The notes: generated by a model not told the origin, from the sequence alone. A stretch of DNA of 64,000 bases from Natrinema halophilum (GCF_013402815.2 NZ_CP058601.1:3472001-3536000); one strand, 5' to 3'; positions 8,460 through 18,183 are shown, counted from the first letter of the stretch. Numbers and translations: made by a program.

Positions 8460-9239
8460 TTACCCTTCGAGCACTTCGTAGGAAACGTCAGCGTCCCGCA
8501 GTGCGTCGGTGACGCGGCCGACGGCGTCCGTCGTCGCGACGGCGGTCACGATAAGACCGTGGTTGGCAGCGTCCGCCGCCACTTCGCCGACGGCGAACGT
8601 GACGTCGGGGTCGGCGCCTGCCTGCCGGCAAGCGACGATGGCCTCGACGCCGGTGGCGGCGACGAGATCGGCATCCTCGCAGGCGTCGGTGACGGTCTCC
8701 TCGGCGATGGCGCGACTCCCGCCGGTTCGGATCGAGGGAACCTGCAGGACGGTGACGGAACCCGGCTCGAGATCCATGACGCCTTCGAAGCTGGTGACGC
8801 CGACATCGGTCCCGGCCGCGGCGTCGGTCGTCGCGATCCCGGTTGCGGGCCCGCCGGCTCCGGGATTTGCGTGGAGTAGCCCGTCTTTGACGGACAGAGA
8901 GACCGTCTCACCTTCTTCGACGTCCTCCGTGGCGATGTAGGCGTCTTCGCTCATCGCGCCCAGTACGTCGCCTGTGACGTGGTCGGCGAACCGGCGGACG
9001 TCGTCGGCGGCGCGGAAGAGCCAGTCGACTCCCTCGCGGGTTACGCGATAGCGCGATCGGCCCTCTTTCTCGACGAGCCCATCGTCGACCAGTTCCCGAA
9101 TGTACTCGCTGACGGCCTGGCTCGTCACGCCGACCTCCTCGGCGATTTCCCCTTGACTGACTGCGGGCTGGCGCTCGGCGATCTGTACGAGTATGCGAAA
9201 TCGCGTCGCGGCCCGCTTGTTGTCGAGGACGTCGACCAT
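8460..9239 (-). CDS. MarR-like winged-helix regulator with conserved C-terminal sensor-like domain
   Basis: 259 aa from the ATG at 9239; in-frame extension further upstream overlaps the artA start and is rejected. Residues 1-75 are a winged helix (VSQGEIAEEVGVTSQAVSEYIRELVDDGLVEKEGRSRYRVT). Residues 110-259 form an alpha/beta domain with repeated Gly- and Ala-rich strands (DLVAATGVEAIVACR), probably a ligand or effector domain. The gene is divergent to artA with about 130 nt between starts, so it could control artA (inference only). Confidence 0.88.
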   Translation of the reverse strand: MVDVLDNKRAATRFRILVQIAERQPAVSQGEIAEEVGVTSQAVSEYIRELVDDGLVEKEGRSRYRVTREGVDWLFRAADDVRRFADHVTGDVLGAMSEDAYIATEDVEEGETVSLSVKDGLLHANPGAGGPATGIATTDAAAGTDVGVTSFEGVMDLEPGSVTVLQVPSIRTGGSRAIAEETVTDACEDADLVAATGVEAIVACRQAGADPDVTFAVGEVAADAANHGLIVTAVATTDAVGRVTDALRDADVSYEVLEG

Positions 9240-9368
9240 ACGGCTAGCCTTTTGGTCAGGGTGGCAAAAAGGTATCCGATCGCCCCATCGGTCGATGCAA
9301 GCCGCGAGTCTGCCCCGATCTCGAGGCGTCAAGTTGATACCGAGAGAGTTCATCGGACTAGCCTGACT

Positions 9369-10460
9369 ATGCCGGCCCTCCCAACGTCGCCCGTCGTCTT
9401 CGGCGCGGTTCTCGAATCCGTGACGGCGGGGTCGGTGCCCGCGACACCCGCCGCCGTGAGCATCGGGTCGATCCCGCTTTCGGATTCGCTCGCGTGGATC
9501 GCGATCGGTGCGTTCGTCGCGGCGATGATCTTCGAGTGGCGCGGTGCCGTCGATCCGGCACGATACGTCGCCGCGTCCGCCTGGGTCATCTTCGGCGTGT
9601 TCTGGCTGACGATGGCCCCTCACTACTACCTCGAGGTCAAGAGCCCGATCGAGACGCTGCTGACGGTGGCGGCGCTACCGCTGTGTGTTTACACCGGCTA
9701 CCTGCTCGTTCAGGGACGGGAGTCGTTACTCCTGCTTTCGAGGGCCGTCGCGTTCATGGGCATAATCTACCTGCCGGCCGAAACGATCCCGTTCGTTCGC
9801 ACCTGGCTGATCGAGACGACCGCCGCACAGACTCACTTCGGGATGGAGCTGTTCGGGTACAGTCCGGGGATCGAAGAGGGAATAAACGGTTATCAGAGCC
9901 GCTTCGCCTTCGATCCGGACGAGACGGTGACCGGCCGAACGACCTATATCATCATGTCGTGTACCGGGATCGGGAGCATGGCCATCTTCGGCGGACTGAT
10001 CGCCGCGGTAAAAGGGCCACTCAAGCGGAAAGTCGCCGCCTTCACGCTCGCCATCGGCGTCATCTGGTTTCTCAACCTCGTTCGAAACGTGTTCATCGGC
10101 CTCGCTTCTCCGTGGGGCTGGTTCCAGCAGGATTTCCTCGTGTACATCGCCACGGAGTTCATGAGCGCTCCCGCCGACCGGACCTCCTACATCGTTGCAC
10201 ACAACTTCATCGCCCAGTCGCTGTCGATCATCGCCCTGCTGGGGATCACGTACCTCGTCGTCCGCATCCTCCCGGAGGTCCTCGAGCCTCTCGAGGACGT
10301 TCTCTACGTCCTGACGGGCTCCGAGTACGACCTCGCGGACGCGCTCGGTCAGGAAGTCCGGGCCGACGGCGGGTCGACGGCCGAAACGGCATCTGCCGCG
10401 ACGGAATCGGAAGCCGCCGACGGGCCAACCGGCATCTCCGAATCCGAGATCGAGCGATGA
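9369..10460 (+). CDS. artA: Archaeosortase A
   Basis: 363 aa from the ATG at 9369. The protein is multi-spanning. The exosortase/archaeosortase core is clear: MSCTGIGSMAIFGG with Cys198, FLNLVRN with Arg239 41 residues later, and a third polar position downstream (Arg271 or His278). ArtA removes the PGF-CTERM tail of S-layer and other surface proteins and links them to lipid. The C-terminal 70 residues are an acidic cytoplasmic extension. Its TGA overlaps the next ATG (ATGA), so it is coupled to the phosphoesterase. No PGF-CTERM substrate is in this window. Confidence 0.95.
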   Translation: MPALPTSPVVFGAVLESVTAGSVPATPAAVSIGSIPLSDSLAWIAIGAFVAAMIFEWRGAVDPARYVAASAWVIFGVFWLTMAPHYYLEVKSPIETLLTVAALPLCVYTGYLLVQGRESLLLLSRAVAFMGIIYLPAETIPFVRTWLIETTAAQTHFGMELFGYSPGIEEGINGYQSRFAFDPDETVTGRTTYIIMSCTGIGSMAIFGGLIAAVKGPLKRKVAAFTLAIGVIWFLNLVRNVFIGLASPWGWFQQDFLVYIATEFMSAPADRTSYIVAHNFIAQSLSIIALLGITYLVVRILPEVLEPLEDVLYVLTGSEYDLADALGQEVRADGGSTAETASAATESEAADGPTGISESEIER

Positions 10461-11176
10461 CCGCCGTCGACGGTGACGTCGACGTGCCGTTTTCCGTCCA
10501 CGACCGTGCCGTCTCGGTCCCCGCCGCCGAGACGCTCGTTCTCTCGGACGTTCACCTCGGTAAAGCGGCCGCATCGAGCGTCGACGCACCGATCGACGAC
10601 GGGGCTGATTCCGTCGAACGCCTCAGCGGACTCCTCGAAGCGACCGATCCGGCCACGGTCGTCGTCGCGGGCGACCTGTTGCACTCGTTTTCGCGGCTCC
10701 CGTCCGGAGTCGAGCGCGACCTCGGTCGACTCGTCGACGCCGTCGACGCGGCCGGTGCCGATCTGGTCGTCACGCCTGGCAATCACGACGCGATGCTCGA
10801 GCGGGCCTTCGACGGGGAGACCGCGACTGAGTATCGTCTGACCGACGGCGAAACCGTCGTCTGTCACGGTCACGACCGGCCCGATGCGTCGGCCGAGCGG
10901 TACGTCATCGGCCACGACCATCCGGCGCTGTCGGTCGACGGGCGCAAACATCCCTGCGTTCTCTACGGGCCCGACGCGTACGAGGGTGCAGCCGTTCTCG
11001 TTCTGCCGGCGTTTACGCGTCTCGCCGCGGGAGCGACGGTCAACGGGATGTTCGGTCGCGATTTCCAGTCGCCGCTCGTCCGAACTGCCGATGCGTTCTA
11101 CCCGGCGATCAGCGACGGATCGAGCGGCGAGACGCTCTGGTTTCCGCCGCTTGGCGAACTGCGTCGGCTTCTGTAA
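10457..11176 (+). CDS. Metallophosphoesterase (archaeal calcineurin-like)
   Basis: 239 aa. Metal-binding motifs appear in order: LVLSDVHLGK, VVAGDLLHS, VTPGNHD, then CHGHD and IGHDHP. This is the complete calcineurin-like set and fits the archaeal phosphoesterase group often found near a helicase gene, here beside artA. It overlaps artA by four bases. Substrate unknown. Cytosolic; no signal peptide. Confidence 0.92.
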   Translation: MTAVDGDVDVPFSVHDRAVSVPAAETLVLSDVHLGKAAASSVDAPIDDGADSVERLSGLLEATDPATVVVAGDLLHSFSRLPSGVERDLGRLVDAVDAAGADLVVTPGNHDAMLERAFDGETATEYRLTDGETVVCHGHDRPDASAERYVIGHDHPALSVDGRKHPCVLYGPDAYEGAAVLVLPAFTRLAAGATVNGMFGRDFQSPLVRTADAFYPAISDGSSGETLWFPPLGELRRLL

Positions 11177-11245
11177 CCGTCTGCCGGGACAGAACGTTTG
11201 ACACGATCTCGGGCATCGTCAGCTATCGCCCGGCTCTGCATCGTC

Positions 11246-11632
11246 TCAATCGGTTTTTTCGACGACGAGTCGGCCGGTATCCTGAACTCGAATCGAATAC
11301 TGATGATCGTTGCGAATCGTCAGATCGATAGTAATAGTACTGTCGGTGTCCCCGCTGGTGACGATACTGTCCAGTGCCGCCGGATCGACGTGGTCGTAAA
11401 GGGTAATCCCGAGGTCGGTCGGCGAGTCCGTCGGATCGATGTCTTCGATGACGGCGATGGCTCTGACGATAGCGATACTGGGCGGTGTATCGCGGTCGAA
11501 TCGGCACTCAACGCGCCTCGGGGAATCCGAACCGCCTGAAACGTCGGGTCTGGTGGGGTGATACTCTAACTCACTCACGTTCTCTTCGGTCAGCGAATGG
11601 TGTGGAATTGTCGGGTGCACACGCAGGGACAC
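11246..11632 (-). CDS. HalOD1 output-domain protein
   Basis: 128 aa. The C-terminal 75 residues (PSIAIVRAIAVIEDIDPTD..LYDHVDPAALDSIV ... TIDLTIRNDHQYSIRVQDTGRLVVEK) match the haloarchaeal HalOD1 output domain, a stand-alone signalling module of unknown biochemistry. The first 45 residues are polar and variable. It is a single gene with no receiver or kinase nearby. Confidence 0.88.
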   Translation of the reverse strand: MSLRVHPTIPHHSLTEENVSELEYHPTRPDVSGGSDSPRRVECRFDRDTPPSIAIVRAIAVIEDIDPTDSPTDLGITLYDHVDPAALDSIVTSGDTDSTITIDLTIRNDHQYSIRVQDTGRLVVEKTD

Positions 11633-11702
11633 CGGATCGACGCTTCCCTCACGGGTCTCGAAAGAGAAAGGAGACGTTTTCTTCCGAACGAGGACGGCGT
11701 CG

Positions 11703-11891
11703 TTAGCCGCTTACGTCGTCCAAAACGGCATCGGCTGAACGTTCGACGATGCGAAACTCCGACGAACCGCACTGACAGCCTGTTCTCGTTCCGATCGGTT
11801 GAACGGTCCCGTCAGGCCACTCTTTTGCTGCGTATGCGGACCCGCAGGCGACGCATTCGGCCATCGTTCGTTCGCTCTCCCCATCGGGCAT
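11703..11891 (-). CDS. Small zinc-finger protein
   Basis: About 62 aa from the ATG at 11891; ATGs at 11930 and 11864 are also in frame. It has CVACGSAYAAKEW and, later, a GCQCGSSEF knuckle, giving two Cys pairs for one zinc. Such micro zinc-finger proteins are abundant in haloarchaea and mostly uncharacterised. Its start faces away from the 3' end of the HTH gene at 11962. Confidence 0.75.
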   Translation of the reverse strand: MPDGESERTMAECVACGSAYAAKEWPDGTVQPIGTRTGCQCGSSEFRIVERSADAVLDDVSG

Positions 11892-11961
11892 TGTATACCA
11901 TGGTTGGCCTGTTAGCGTGGTTAGCATCACTTTTGAGTATACAACATCCTTTTAAACAGCA

Positions 11962-12621
11962 CTATCGATTCGGCGGTCCCGTTTCGGAAAGGGTATTCTC
12001 GAGGATGTGCTTGATCCCGCGCCGAAGTCGAGACGCGACGGCCTGCTGGGTGATGTCCAGTTCGTCGCCGAGTTCTTCCATTGTTACCTCGCGCGGGGAC
12101 TCGAAGTATCCGCGATCGTACGCAAGCACCAGCGCCTCCTGTTGGGTCTCGGTCAGCGACGCTTCGGTTCCCGTCTCGATGGGCGTAAGCGCCTGTAGCT
12201 TCGTCACGGTAATCGGGACGTCGGACTCCCGACACTGCGTTTGAAACTCTGCGATTTCGTTTCGGTCGTCCCCTCGGACCTCGAACGTCCACTGCTCGTT
12301 CGTGCCAACGGCCTTGATGAGCGGAACTCCCGTCTCCACTAGCGCGCTCAGAACGCCGGAGTACTCGACCGCCCACTCGACTCGTAACAGATACTCGTCC
12401 GCGACGGAATCGACGAGACGAATGTCAGCAACGCCGGGATGGTCGCCAAACGCACCTTCGATGTCGTCGACATCCCTTCCCCGCACCCAGAAGTAGGGAA
12501 CTACCACGTCCTGTGCCGGAATGATCCGCTCCAACGTGACGGTTACGTCGGGCAACTGCTCGAAGACGGTTCCCAGGGGAAACTGATCCGACGGAACCGT
12601 AAAGGTAGCCTCGGTAGCCAT
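11962..12621 (-). CDS. Bacterio-opsin-activator-type HTH regulator
   Basis: 219 aa from the ATG at 12621. The C-terminal 55 residues (LTETQQEALVLAYDRGYFESPRE..., ELGDELDITQQAVASRLRRG) are the HTH_10 domain of Bat-like regulators. The first 150 residues form the associated N-terminal domain (QFPLGTVFEQLPDVTVTLERIIPA). No PAS or GAF sensor is present. Target unknown; the gene is transcribed alone, 161 nt from the FAD enzyme. Confidence 0.9.
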   Translation of the reverse strand: MATEATFTVPSDQFPLGTVFEQLPDVTVTLERIIPAQDVVVPYFWVRGRDVDDIEGAFGDHPGVADIRLVDSVADEYLLRVEWAVEYSGVLSALVETGVPLIKAVGTNEQWTFEVRGDDRNEIAEFQTQCRESDVPITVTKLQALTPIETGTEASLTETQQEALVLAYDRGYFESPREVTMEELGDELDITQQAVASRLRRGIKHILENTLSETGPPNR

Positions 12622-12782
12622 CGTTCGACGTATCGCGACTAGACCGTAAATACCCACGCGAAATCGTGTAACGGGGAATTGATCGGTCGGCACCTTCCCC
12701 TCACCGTCGTCCGATCGGCCGGACGCGCCGCGCGTGCGACGCGACTTGCCGACGATCGTTCCTGACTGACTCGAAACTCGAA

Positions 12783-14147
12783 TCATCCCGATCGATCGTC
12801 GATAACCGCTTTCGCCGCGCGTCGACCGCTTTCCATCGCACCCTGGAGAGACGACCACCGCGTGTAGTCGCCCGCGAGGTATATGGGCCCGGCCGGGTCC
12901 CGTATGTCCGGCAGTCGCTCGCGGAATCCCGGCGGTTGCTCGAACTGGGCGAACGAGATGCGTTCGGTACGGATCGGCTCGAGCTCGTCGAATCCACGGC
13001 CGGGGTACCACGACTCGAGCGTCGACCGCGTCCGATCGACGAGACTCATCTCGCGGTCGTTCGCCCCGCGACTGGCACCGCTGCCTGTCGATTGTTCGCA
13101 GGTCTCAGACCGCTCACCGAGGTAGGTCGCGCTGATGAGCGTTGCGTCGTCGGGAGCGTATTCGGGCGCGACCGCACTGTGCGGGACGACGTGGTTGGGC
13201 CCCTCTCCGGTCGCGTTCAATAGGAGCCGTCGACCGGTCTCGAGGCCGGTATCGGGAGGCAGCGCATAGTACTGGGTGACGCAGGCACGCGCGTCGGTCG
13301 GGATCGAAGCGATGCCGGTCAGATCCCGAGCAGACGGCGGATCGGTCGCGATGACGACGACGTCGGCCTCCGCGGTCCCGTCGTCGGTCTCGACCGTGAC
13401 ACCGCCGTCGGGTTCGCTCGCCTCGACGGTGTTCGAGTCGTCCGTGACTTCCGAGACAGACTCGACCGTTACTCCGGTCTCGATCGTTCCGCCGAGCTCC
13501 CGCACTCGAGCGGCGAGCTGGGCCGGAATCTCGCCCATGCCGCTTGCCGGAACGGCGATGTCACCCGCGGCGAGCGTCCGGAACGTGTACTCGAAGACAC
13601 GACTCGAGGTCGAAAGCGAACGATCGAGGGTGATCCCGCCGTAGAACGGAGCGACGAACCCGTCGACGAACCGGTTCGAAAAGCCACGGTCGCGGAGATA
13701 TGCCGCGATACTGGTATCGGAAGCGTCGGCGAATATCGCGTCCGGGTCGGTTCGCCGGAGGTTCCACCAGAGTCGGGCGACGCGGACCGCGTCGCCGACG
13801 GAGACGAACGGATTGGTCAGTGTCGCTGGGATCGTTCCGGGCTCCCGAAGCGGGTCCGCAAGCGTCGATCGGCCGTTCGGACCGCCGATTGTGGCACCCG
13901 GCGCGAACTGACGCAACGAGAGCGCCTCGAGGTCGAGTTCACGACGGACCGCAGGATAGGCGGTAAAGAGCACCTGAAAGCCGCGATCGAACCGATAGCC
14001 GTCGCGCTCGACGGTTCGGACGCGGCCGCCGACCGTCCCACGACGTTCGTACAGCGTTACGTCGGCGCCGCCGCCGGCGAGGTGCCTCGCCGCGACGAGG
14101 CCGGCGAGACCGCCGCCGACGATAATCACGTCGGGTGTCGAAGCCAT
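12783..14147 (-). CDS. FAD-dependent amine-oxidase/phytoene-desaturase-like oxidoreductase
   Basis: 454 aa from the ATG at 14147; the preceding in-frame codon is TTG. It opens with the dinucleotide-binding motif VIIVGGGLAGLVAARHLAGGGADVTLYER and GRVRT, contains a central FAD/substrate domain, and ends PIYLAGDYTRWSSLQGAMESGRRAA, the second FAD motif. This is the NAD(P)/FAD-dependent amine-oxidase superfamily. No carotenoid-biosynthesis gene is adjacent, so the substrate is open. Confidence 0.9.
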   Translation of the reverse strand: MASTPDVIIVGGGLAGLVAARHLAGGGADVTLYERRGTVGGRVRTVERDGYRFDRGFQVLFTAYPAVRRELDLEALSLRQFAPGATIGGPNGRSTLADPLREPGTIPATLTNPFVSVGDAVRVARLWWNLRRTDPDAIFADASDTSIAAYLRDRGFSNRFVDGFVAPFYGGITLDRSLSTSSRVFEYTFRTLAAGDIAVPASGMGEIPAQLAARVRELGGTIETGVTVESVSEVTDDSNTVEASEPDGGVTVETDDGTAEADVVVIATDPPSARDLTGIASIPTDARACVTQYYALPPDTGLETGRRLLLNATGEGPNHVVPHSAVAPEYAPDDATLISATYLGERSETCEQSTGSGASRGANDREMSLVDRTRSTLESWYPGRGFDELEPIRTERISFAQFEQPPGFRERLPDIRDPAGPIYLAGDYTRWSSLQGAMESGRRAAKAVIDDRSG

Positions 14148-14283
14148 ACGCAACCGTTGGACGACGACCGGTAAAATCGTGGACCTACCGATGCAGGTGG
14201 AGAGCGGTCGCGACCGGGGCTCGACGCCCGTTCCGATCGTAACTCGCTACGAGGGGCGATGGATACCGACGACCGGGTTGCGA

Positions 14284-14418
14284 TCAGTGATCGGTCAGGA
14301 CCCTGAGCCCAGCACCGACGAGGATCACGAGGACGCCGAGAATCGTCGCGATGGGCGGAATCGGGACGAATAGCAGTCCCACGCCGACGACGAGAACGAT
14401 TGTCGAAGCTCTGACCAT
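14284..14418 (-). CDS. 44-aa small membrane protein
   Basis: ATG at 14418 reads MVRASTIVLVVGVGLLFVPIPP, then a second hydrophobic run (ATILGVLVILVGAGLRVL), ending TDH and TGA at 14284-14286. Two short membrane segments with a PIPPI turn are typical of tiny haloarchaeal membrane proteins of unknown function. It lies between the divergent FAD enzyme start and the lactonase-like gene. Confidence 0.7.
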   Translation of the reverse strand: MVRASTIVLVVGVGLLFVPIPPIATILGVLVILVGAGLRVLTDH

Positions 14419-14558
14419 GCAACGACCACGGGAGGGAGTCAGGTAGACGTACGGCAAGCATTGACAGCGAGAACGAGCGCCACCGAACCGAGCGCTACTG
14501 ACGGTCAGCCCCGGACCGCGACCCGCACCTGTAAACGTTCCCCGACCGTGATTCGAGT

Positions 14559-15353
14559 ATGGTCGACGCGACTCTCACACCCATCGATCGCGGGACGGTC
14601 ACCAGTGACGTCAATAATGCTATCGAAGGATTCGTCCTCGGAACGGCCGACGAGCCGAACCCCCAGACAGTTATGGGCGAGAGTCCGGTCTACAACATCG
14701 TCATCGATCACCCCGACGGATTAGTTCTCTGGGATACCGGTTCTCACCCCGACGCTGCCGACGGCCACTGGCCCGACGAACTGTACGCCGCCTTCGAACA
14801 CACCGGTCTCCGGCCGCTCGAGGACGACCTGGCAGATGCCGGATACGACGTTTCTGACATCGACTTCGTAATCCAGTCACACCTCCATCTCGATCACGCC
14901 GGCGGTCTCTACGCGTTCGAAGGGACCGACACTCCGGTCTACGTCCACGAGGAAGAACTGAAATACGCATACTACAGTGCCAAGACCGACGCGGGTGGCG
15001 ATGCCTACATCGCCGGCGACTTCGACCGCGACCTCAACTGGGAGGTCGTCCACGGCGACCGACAGTACGTCTTCGACGGTTTGGAGTTCGTTCGGCTGCC
15101 CGGCCATACGCCCGGCCTGCTCGGCGTCAAACTCGACCTCGACGATGCTGGCACGGTGATTCTTGCCGGTGACCAGGCATTCACGCGGCCGAACTACGAT
15201 CGCGAACTGCCGATGGGCGGCGAACTCCTCTGGAGCAAGCGCGACTGGTTCGAGAGTCTGCGGACGCTCAAAGACCTCGAGCGTCGCCACGATGCGCGGA
15301 TCGTCTGTGGTCACGCGCCGGGCGACCTCGAGGCGATGCAAACGGGCCTGTAG
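14559..15353 (+). CDS. N-acyl-homoserine-lactonase-like metallo-beta-lactamase-fold hydrolase
   Basis: 264 aa. Metal ligands: SHLHLDHAGG near residue 107, the LPGHTPGLLGV His near residue 187, an Asp in LAGDQAF and a His in CGHAPGD. This pattern is that of AiiA-like lactonases. Haloarchaea lack established AHL signalling, so the true substrate may be another lactone or ester. Cytosolic; standalone gene. Confidence 0.9.
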   Translation: MVDATLTPIDRGTVTSDVNNAIEGFVLGTADEPNPQTVMGESPVYNIVIDHPDGLVLWDTGSHPDAADGHWPDELYAAFEHTGLRPLEDDLADAGYDVSDIDFVIQSHLHLDHAGGLYAFEGTDTPVYVHEEELKYAYYSAKTDAGGDAYIAGDFDRDLNWEVVHGDRQYVFDGLEFVRLPGHTPGLLGVKLDLDDAGTVILAGDQAFTRPNYDRELPMGGELLWSKRDWFESLRTLKDLERRHDARIVCGHAPGDLEAMQTGL

Positions 15354-15485
15354 CGGCCCCGCTCCAGCCGACCCAGCCCCTTCGAAGCTGATTTCGCTCG
15401 GACCGCGCCCGTGGCGGTTCAGTCCGATGGGGCGGTATTCCCGTCCGACCGCCGATGCCGCCGTGAGCTATAGGAGGCGTTGAAA

Positions 15486-15567
15486 CGATGTACCCACCGC
15501 TCGCACTGCTGCGGTCAGCGAGCACTCGCTGGCTGCGAATTCGCGAGGGAGGTGTGCAACGACTTTC
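15486..15567. repeat. Dispersed palindromic repeat, copy A
   Basis: About 82 nt sharing roughly 85% identity with 23929-24009. Common blocks are CGATGTACCCACCGC, GCGGTCAGCGAGC, CTCGCTGGCTGCG, AATTCGCGAG and a final CGACTTTC. The centre is a near-palindrome (CAGCGAG..CTCGCTG) and a second one, GCGAATTCGC, follows. It lies between two genes. It spawns short open frames on both strands that I reject as genes. Confidence 0.85.
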
Positions 15568-15670
15568 AACGTCTACTCTAGTCGGGTGCCTCCCGCGGCG
15601 CACCGAATGCAGGTGTCCGTTCGGTTGCCGTGGTCGGTACGGTTTTGTCGGTCGAAACAGCGAAGATGAT

Positions 15671-16153
15671 ATGGAAGAACACCCAGACGAACCGATGGAT
15701 TCGACCGACCTGGTTGAGAAATCCGAATTCCAGACTGTCTACGAGAACCGCGCCAGATTTGCCGAGACCGACCCGCAGGGCATCGTCTTTTACGGCGAGT
15801 ATTTCACGTTTCAGGACGAGGCCGTTATGGCATTCATGCGGGAAATGGACTACAGTTACAACCACATGCTCGAGAACGGCTGGCAGAACCACGTCGTTAA
15901 CAGCGAACTGAACTATTGCGCCGGAGCCGAGTTCGGCGACGTTATTTGTAACGACGTGCGCGTGACCGAATTCGGCTTCGCGAGTTTCACGGTCGAGTAC
16001 CGTGCTCGACGCGCATCCGACGACGAAGTTCTCGCCGAGGGGACGGTTACCCACGTCGCCGTCGACCTCGAAACGGGCGACCCCACCCGGATCCCCGACG
16101 CGTTCCGGGATGCCGTCGTGACCTTTCAGAGCAGTCTCGAGTCCACCGAGTGA
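15671..16153 (+). CDS. Hotdog-fold acyl-CoA thioesterase
   Basis: 160 aa from ATG 15671 (ATG 15695 is the alternative). RARFAETDPQGIVFYGEYFTFQDEA contains the catalytic Asp and the TDPxGIVFYGxY motif of the 4-hydroxybenzoyl-CoA thioesterase (YbgC-like) group. A conserved hotdog core follows (VEYRARRASDDEVLAEGTVTHVAVD). It probably hydrolyses acyl-CoA; specificity unknown. Monocistronic. Confidence 0.88.
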   Translation: MEEHPDEPMDSTDLVEKSEFQTVYENRARFAETDPQGIVFYGEYFTFQDEAVMAFMREMDYSYNHMLENGWQNHVVNSELNYCAGAEFGDVICNDVRVTEFGFASFTVEYRARRASDDEVLAEGTVTHVAVDLETGDPTRIPDAFRDAVVTFQSSLESTE

Positions 16154-16443
16154 GGCGTCCAGCCGCCGTTTTTCTCCGGATGCGCGAACCGGAGACTCGA
16201 TGAACCGGCTCCAAACCAGCGGAAGAGATCGAACCGTTCGAATCACGACTTCGACCGGCCGATTTCTCACCGTTCACTATCGGTCCGCGAAAAATCCCGA
16301 ACGGCGCTTGCCGCCGCTACCGGGAGAACCACGTCAGACGCATCGCCCGCTTCCGGTACGGAAACCCGGCGACGAGCCGACGTACCGTCCGGTTCCCGAT
16401 TCACCAACGGGCGCAGTCCTGTCGACCACGCCGAACGGAGCGG
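16154..16443. other. Intergenic stretch, no gene supported
   Basis: About 290 nt between the thioesterase and gatB stops. A + strand open frame starting 16200 has Arg/Pro-rich, non-haloarchaeal composition and runs into gatB antisense, so I treat it as noise. No tRNA, repeat or hairpin stands out. Confidence 0.5.
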
Positions 16444-17940
16444 TTACCCCTCGAGTTCGCTCCGCAGGAGTTGGTTGACGTCGCCCGGGTCCGCACTGCC
16501 GCCGGTCTTTTGCATGACCTGTCCGACGAGGAAGTTGATCGCGCCGTCGTCACCCGATTCGTAGTCGTCGACGGCGCCCGGGTTCTCGTCGATCGCTTCG
16601 ACGACGGCCTGCTGAACCTCGTCTTCGCCGGTCTTGCCCAGTCCTTCCTCGGCGACGACCTCGTCCGGCGTTCGGCCGTCGTCGAGCATCGAGCGAAGGA
16701 CCGTTTCGCGGGCATTTTTCGCCGTGATCTCGTCTTCCGCGACGAGTTCGACGAGTCGGGTCACTTCCTCGAGACGGCTCTCGATCTCGGTAATTTCGAT
16801 GTCTCGATAGTTGAGTTCGCCGAGCAGGTTGTCCGCGACCCACGTTGCCGCGAGGTCGGGGTCGAACTCGCCCGCGACGTTCTCGTAGAAGTCCGCGACC
16901 TGTTTCGTCGAGGTGAGCTTCGAGGCCGCTTCCTCGCTGAGTCCGTATTCGTCCTGAAACCGCTCGCGGCGGGCTGTAGGGAGCTCCGGAATCGAGATCT
17001 CGTCTTTCCATCCCGAAACGCGCAGCGGCGGGAGGTCGGCCTCCTCGAAATAGCGGTAGTCCTTTTCTTCTTCCTTGGAGCGCATCGAGACCGTGATCCC
17101 GCGGGATTCGTCCCAGTGGCGAGTTTCCTGTTCGACCGCCCGTCCGCGCTGAATCGCGTTCTTCTGACGGGTTTCCTCGTAGGCCAGCGCTTTCTCCGCG
17201 CCCTTGTGGCTCGAGATGTTCTTGACCTCGGTCCGGTTCGCCGCGGCGAGTGCGTCCTCGCCGATCACGGAGGCGTCGTCGCTGTCGATTTCGTCGTCGG
17301 GGATGATCGAGAGGTTGGCGTCGATCCGCAGACTCCCGTCTCGGTCGGCGTCGAAGACGCCCAGGTACTCGAGGACTTCCTCGAGTTCGGCCAGGAAGGC
17401 CCGCACTTCGCCGGGGCTGCGGAAGTCCGGGGCCGTGACGATCTCCATCAGCGGCGTACCCGCCCGGTTGTAGTCGACGAGGGTGTACTCCGCCGAATCG
17501 ATCCCGCCACCGCCGCCGACGTGTTGCAGGCTACCCGGGTCCTCCTCGAGGTGGGCGCGCTCGATCGCGACGGTCCGGCGTTGCCCCTCGACGGAGATTT
17601 CGATTTCGCCGTCCTGACAGATCGGCTCGTCGTACTGGGTGATCTGGAAATTCTTGGGCAGGTCGGGGTAGTAGTAGTTCTTCCGGTGGAACCGCGTCTC
17701 CTCGGGGATGTCGGCGTCGATCGCCTTGCCGATCTTGACGGCGGCTTCGACGGCTGCCTCGTTGAGAACCGGCAGCGCGCCCGGCAAGCCGAGACAGACC
17801 GGGCAGACGGTGTCGTTGGGTTCGTCGGTCTGCTCGGTCGAACACCCACAGAAGATTTTCGTGTCGGTCTCCAGCTGGACGTGGACCTCGAGGCCGATGA
17901 CGGTCACGAGGTCGCCCTGCTGGACGGTCTGGGCAGTCAT
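16444..17940 (-). CDS. gatB: Asp/Glu-tRNA amidotransferase subunit B
   Basis: 498 aa from the ATG at 17940. GLEVHVQLETDTKIFCGC and NDTVCPVCLGLPGALPVLN carry the two zinc-binding Cys pairs, and YNRAGTPLMEIVTAPDFRSP is the GatB signature. The C-terminal 150 residues are the helical/YqeY tRNA-binding tail (NFLVGQVMQKTGGSADPG). With GatA/GatC it converts Glu-tRNA(Gln) and Asp-tRNA(Asn). Those partners are not in this window, as is usual for haloarchaea. Confidence 0.97.
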   Translation of the reverse strand: MTAQTVQQGDLVTVIGLEVHVQLETDTKIFCGCSTEQTDEPNDTVCPVCLGLPGALPVLNEAAVEAAVKIGKAIDADIPEETRFHRKNYYYPDLPKNFQITQYDEPICQDGEIEISVEGQRRTVAIERAHLEEDPGSLQHVGGGGGIDSAEYTLVDYNRAGTPLMEIVTAPDFRSPGEVRAFLAELEEVLEYLGVFDADRDGSLRIDANLSIIPDDEIDSDDASVIGEDALAAANRTEVKNISSHKGAEKALAYEETRQKNAIQRGRAVEQETRHWDESRGITVSMRSKEEEKDYRYFEEADLPPLRVSGWKDEISIPELPTARRERFQDEYGLSEEAASKLTSTKQVADFYENVAGEFDPDLAATWVADNLLGELNYRDIEITEIESRLEEVTRLVELVAEDEITAKNARETVLRSMLDDGRTPDEVVAEEGLGKTGEDEVQQAVVEAIDENPGAVDDYESGDDGAINFLVGQVMQKTGGSADPGDVNQLLRSELEG

Positions 17941-18183
17941 TGAGCCCCGATTCGGGCTGGTCGGGGTAAAACGTAACGGGACGGAGTCGGGAGCGCTCGA
18001 ACCGTCCCTGGAGAAGGCGGTGCCGACAGTGCATCGGTACCAGTGTGGTAAAAGAGTGGACCTGTTCCGCTCGGGTGTATCGAGAATCCGGAGGTGTGTG
18101 CAAACACTACCGACGACTGGCAATGATGGGCAGGGGTACCTATAACCGGGATCGTCGGTGTGACCAGCGTATTGGACACCCAC

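Noticed and set aside
9240-9623. N-terminal extension of the MarR-like regulator
   Set aside because: It overlaps the artA start antisense and is Arg/Gly-rich; the winged helix begins at ATG 9239.
15488-15670. Open reading frame extending the thioesterase upstream (start 15488)
   Set aside because: It reads through the dispersed palindromic repeat with Arg-rich text; the hotdog domain starts well after ATG 15671.
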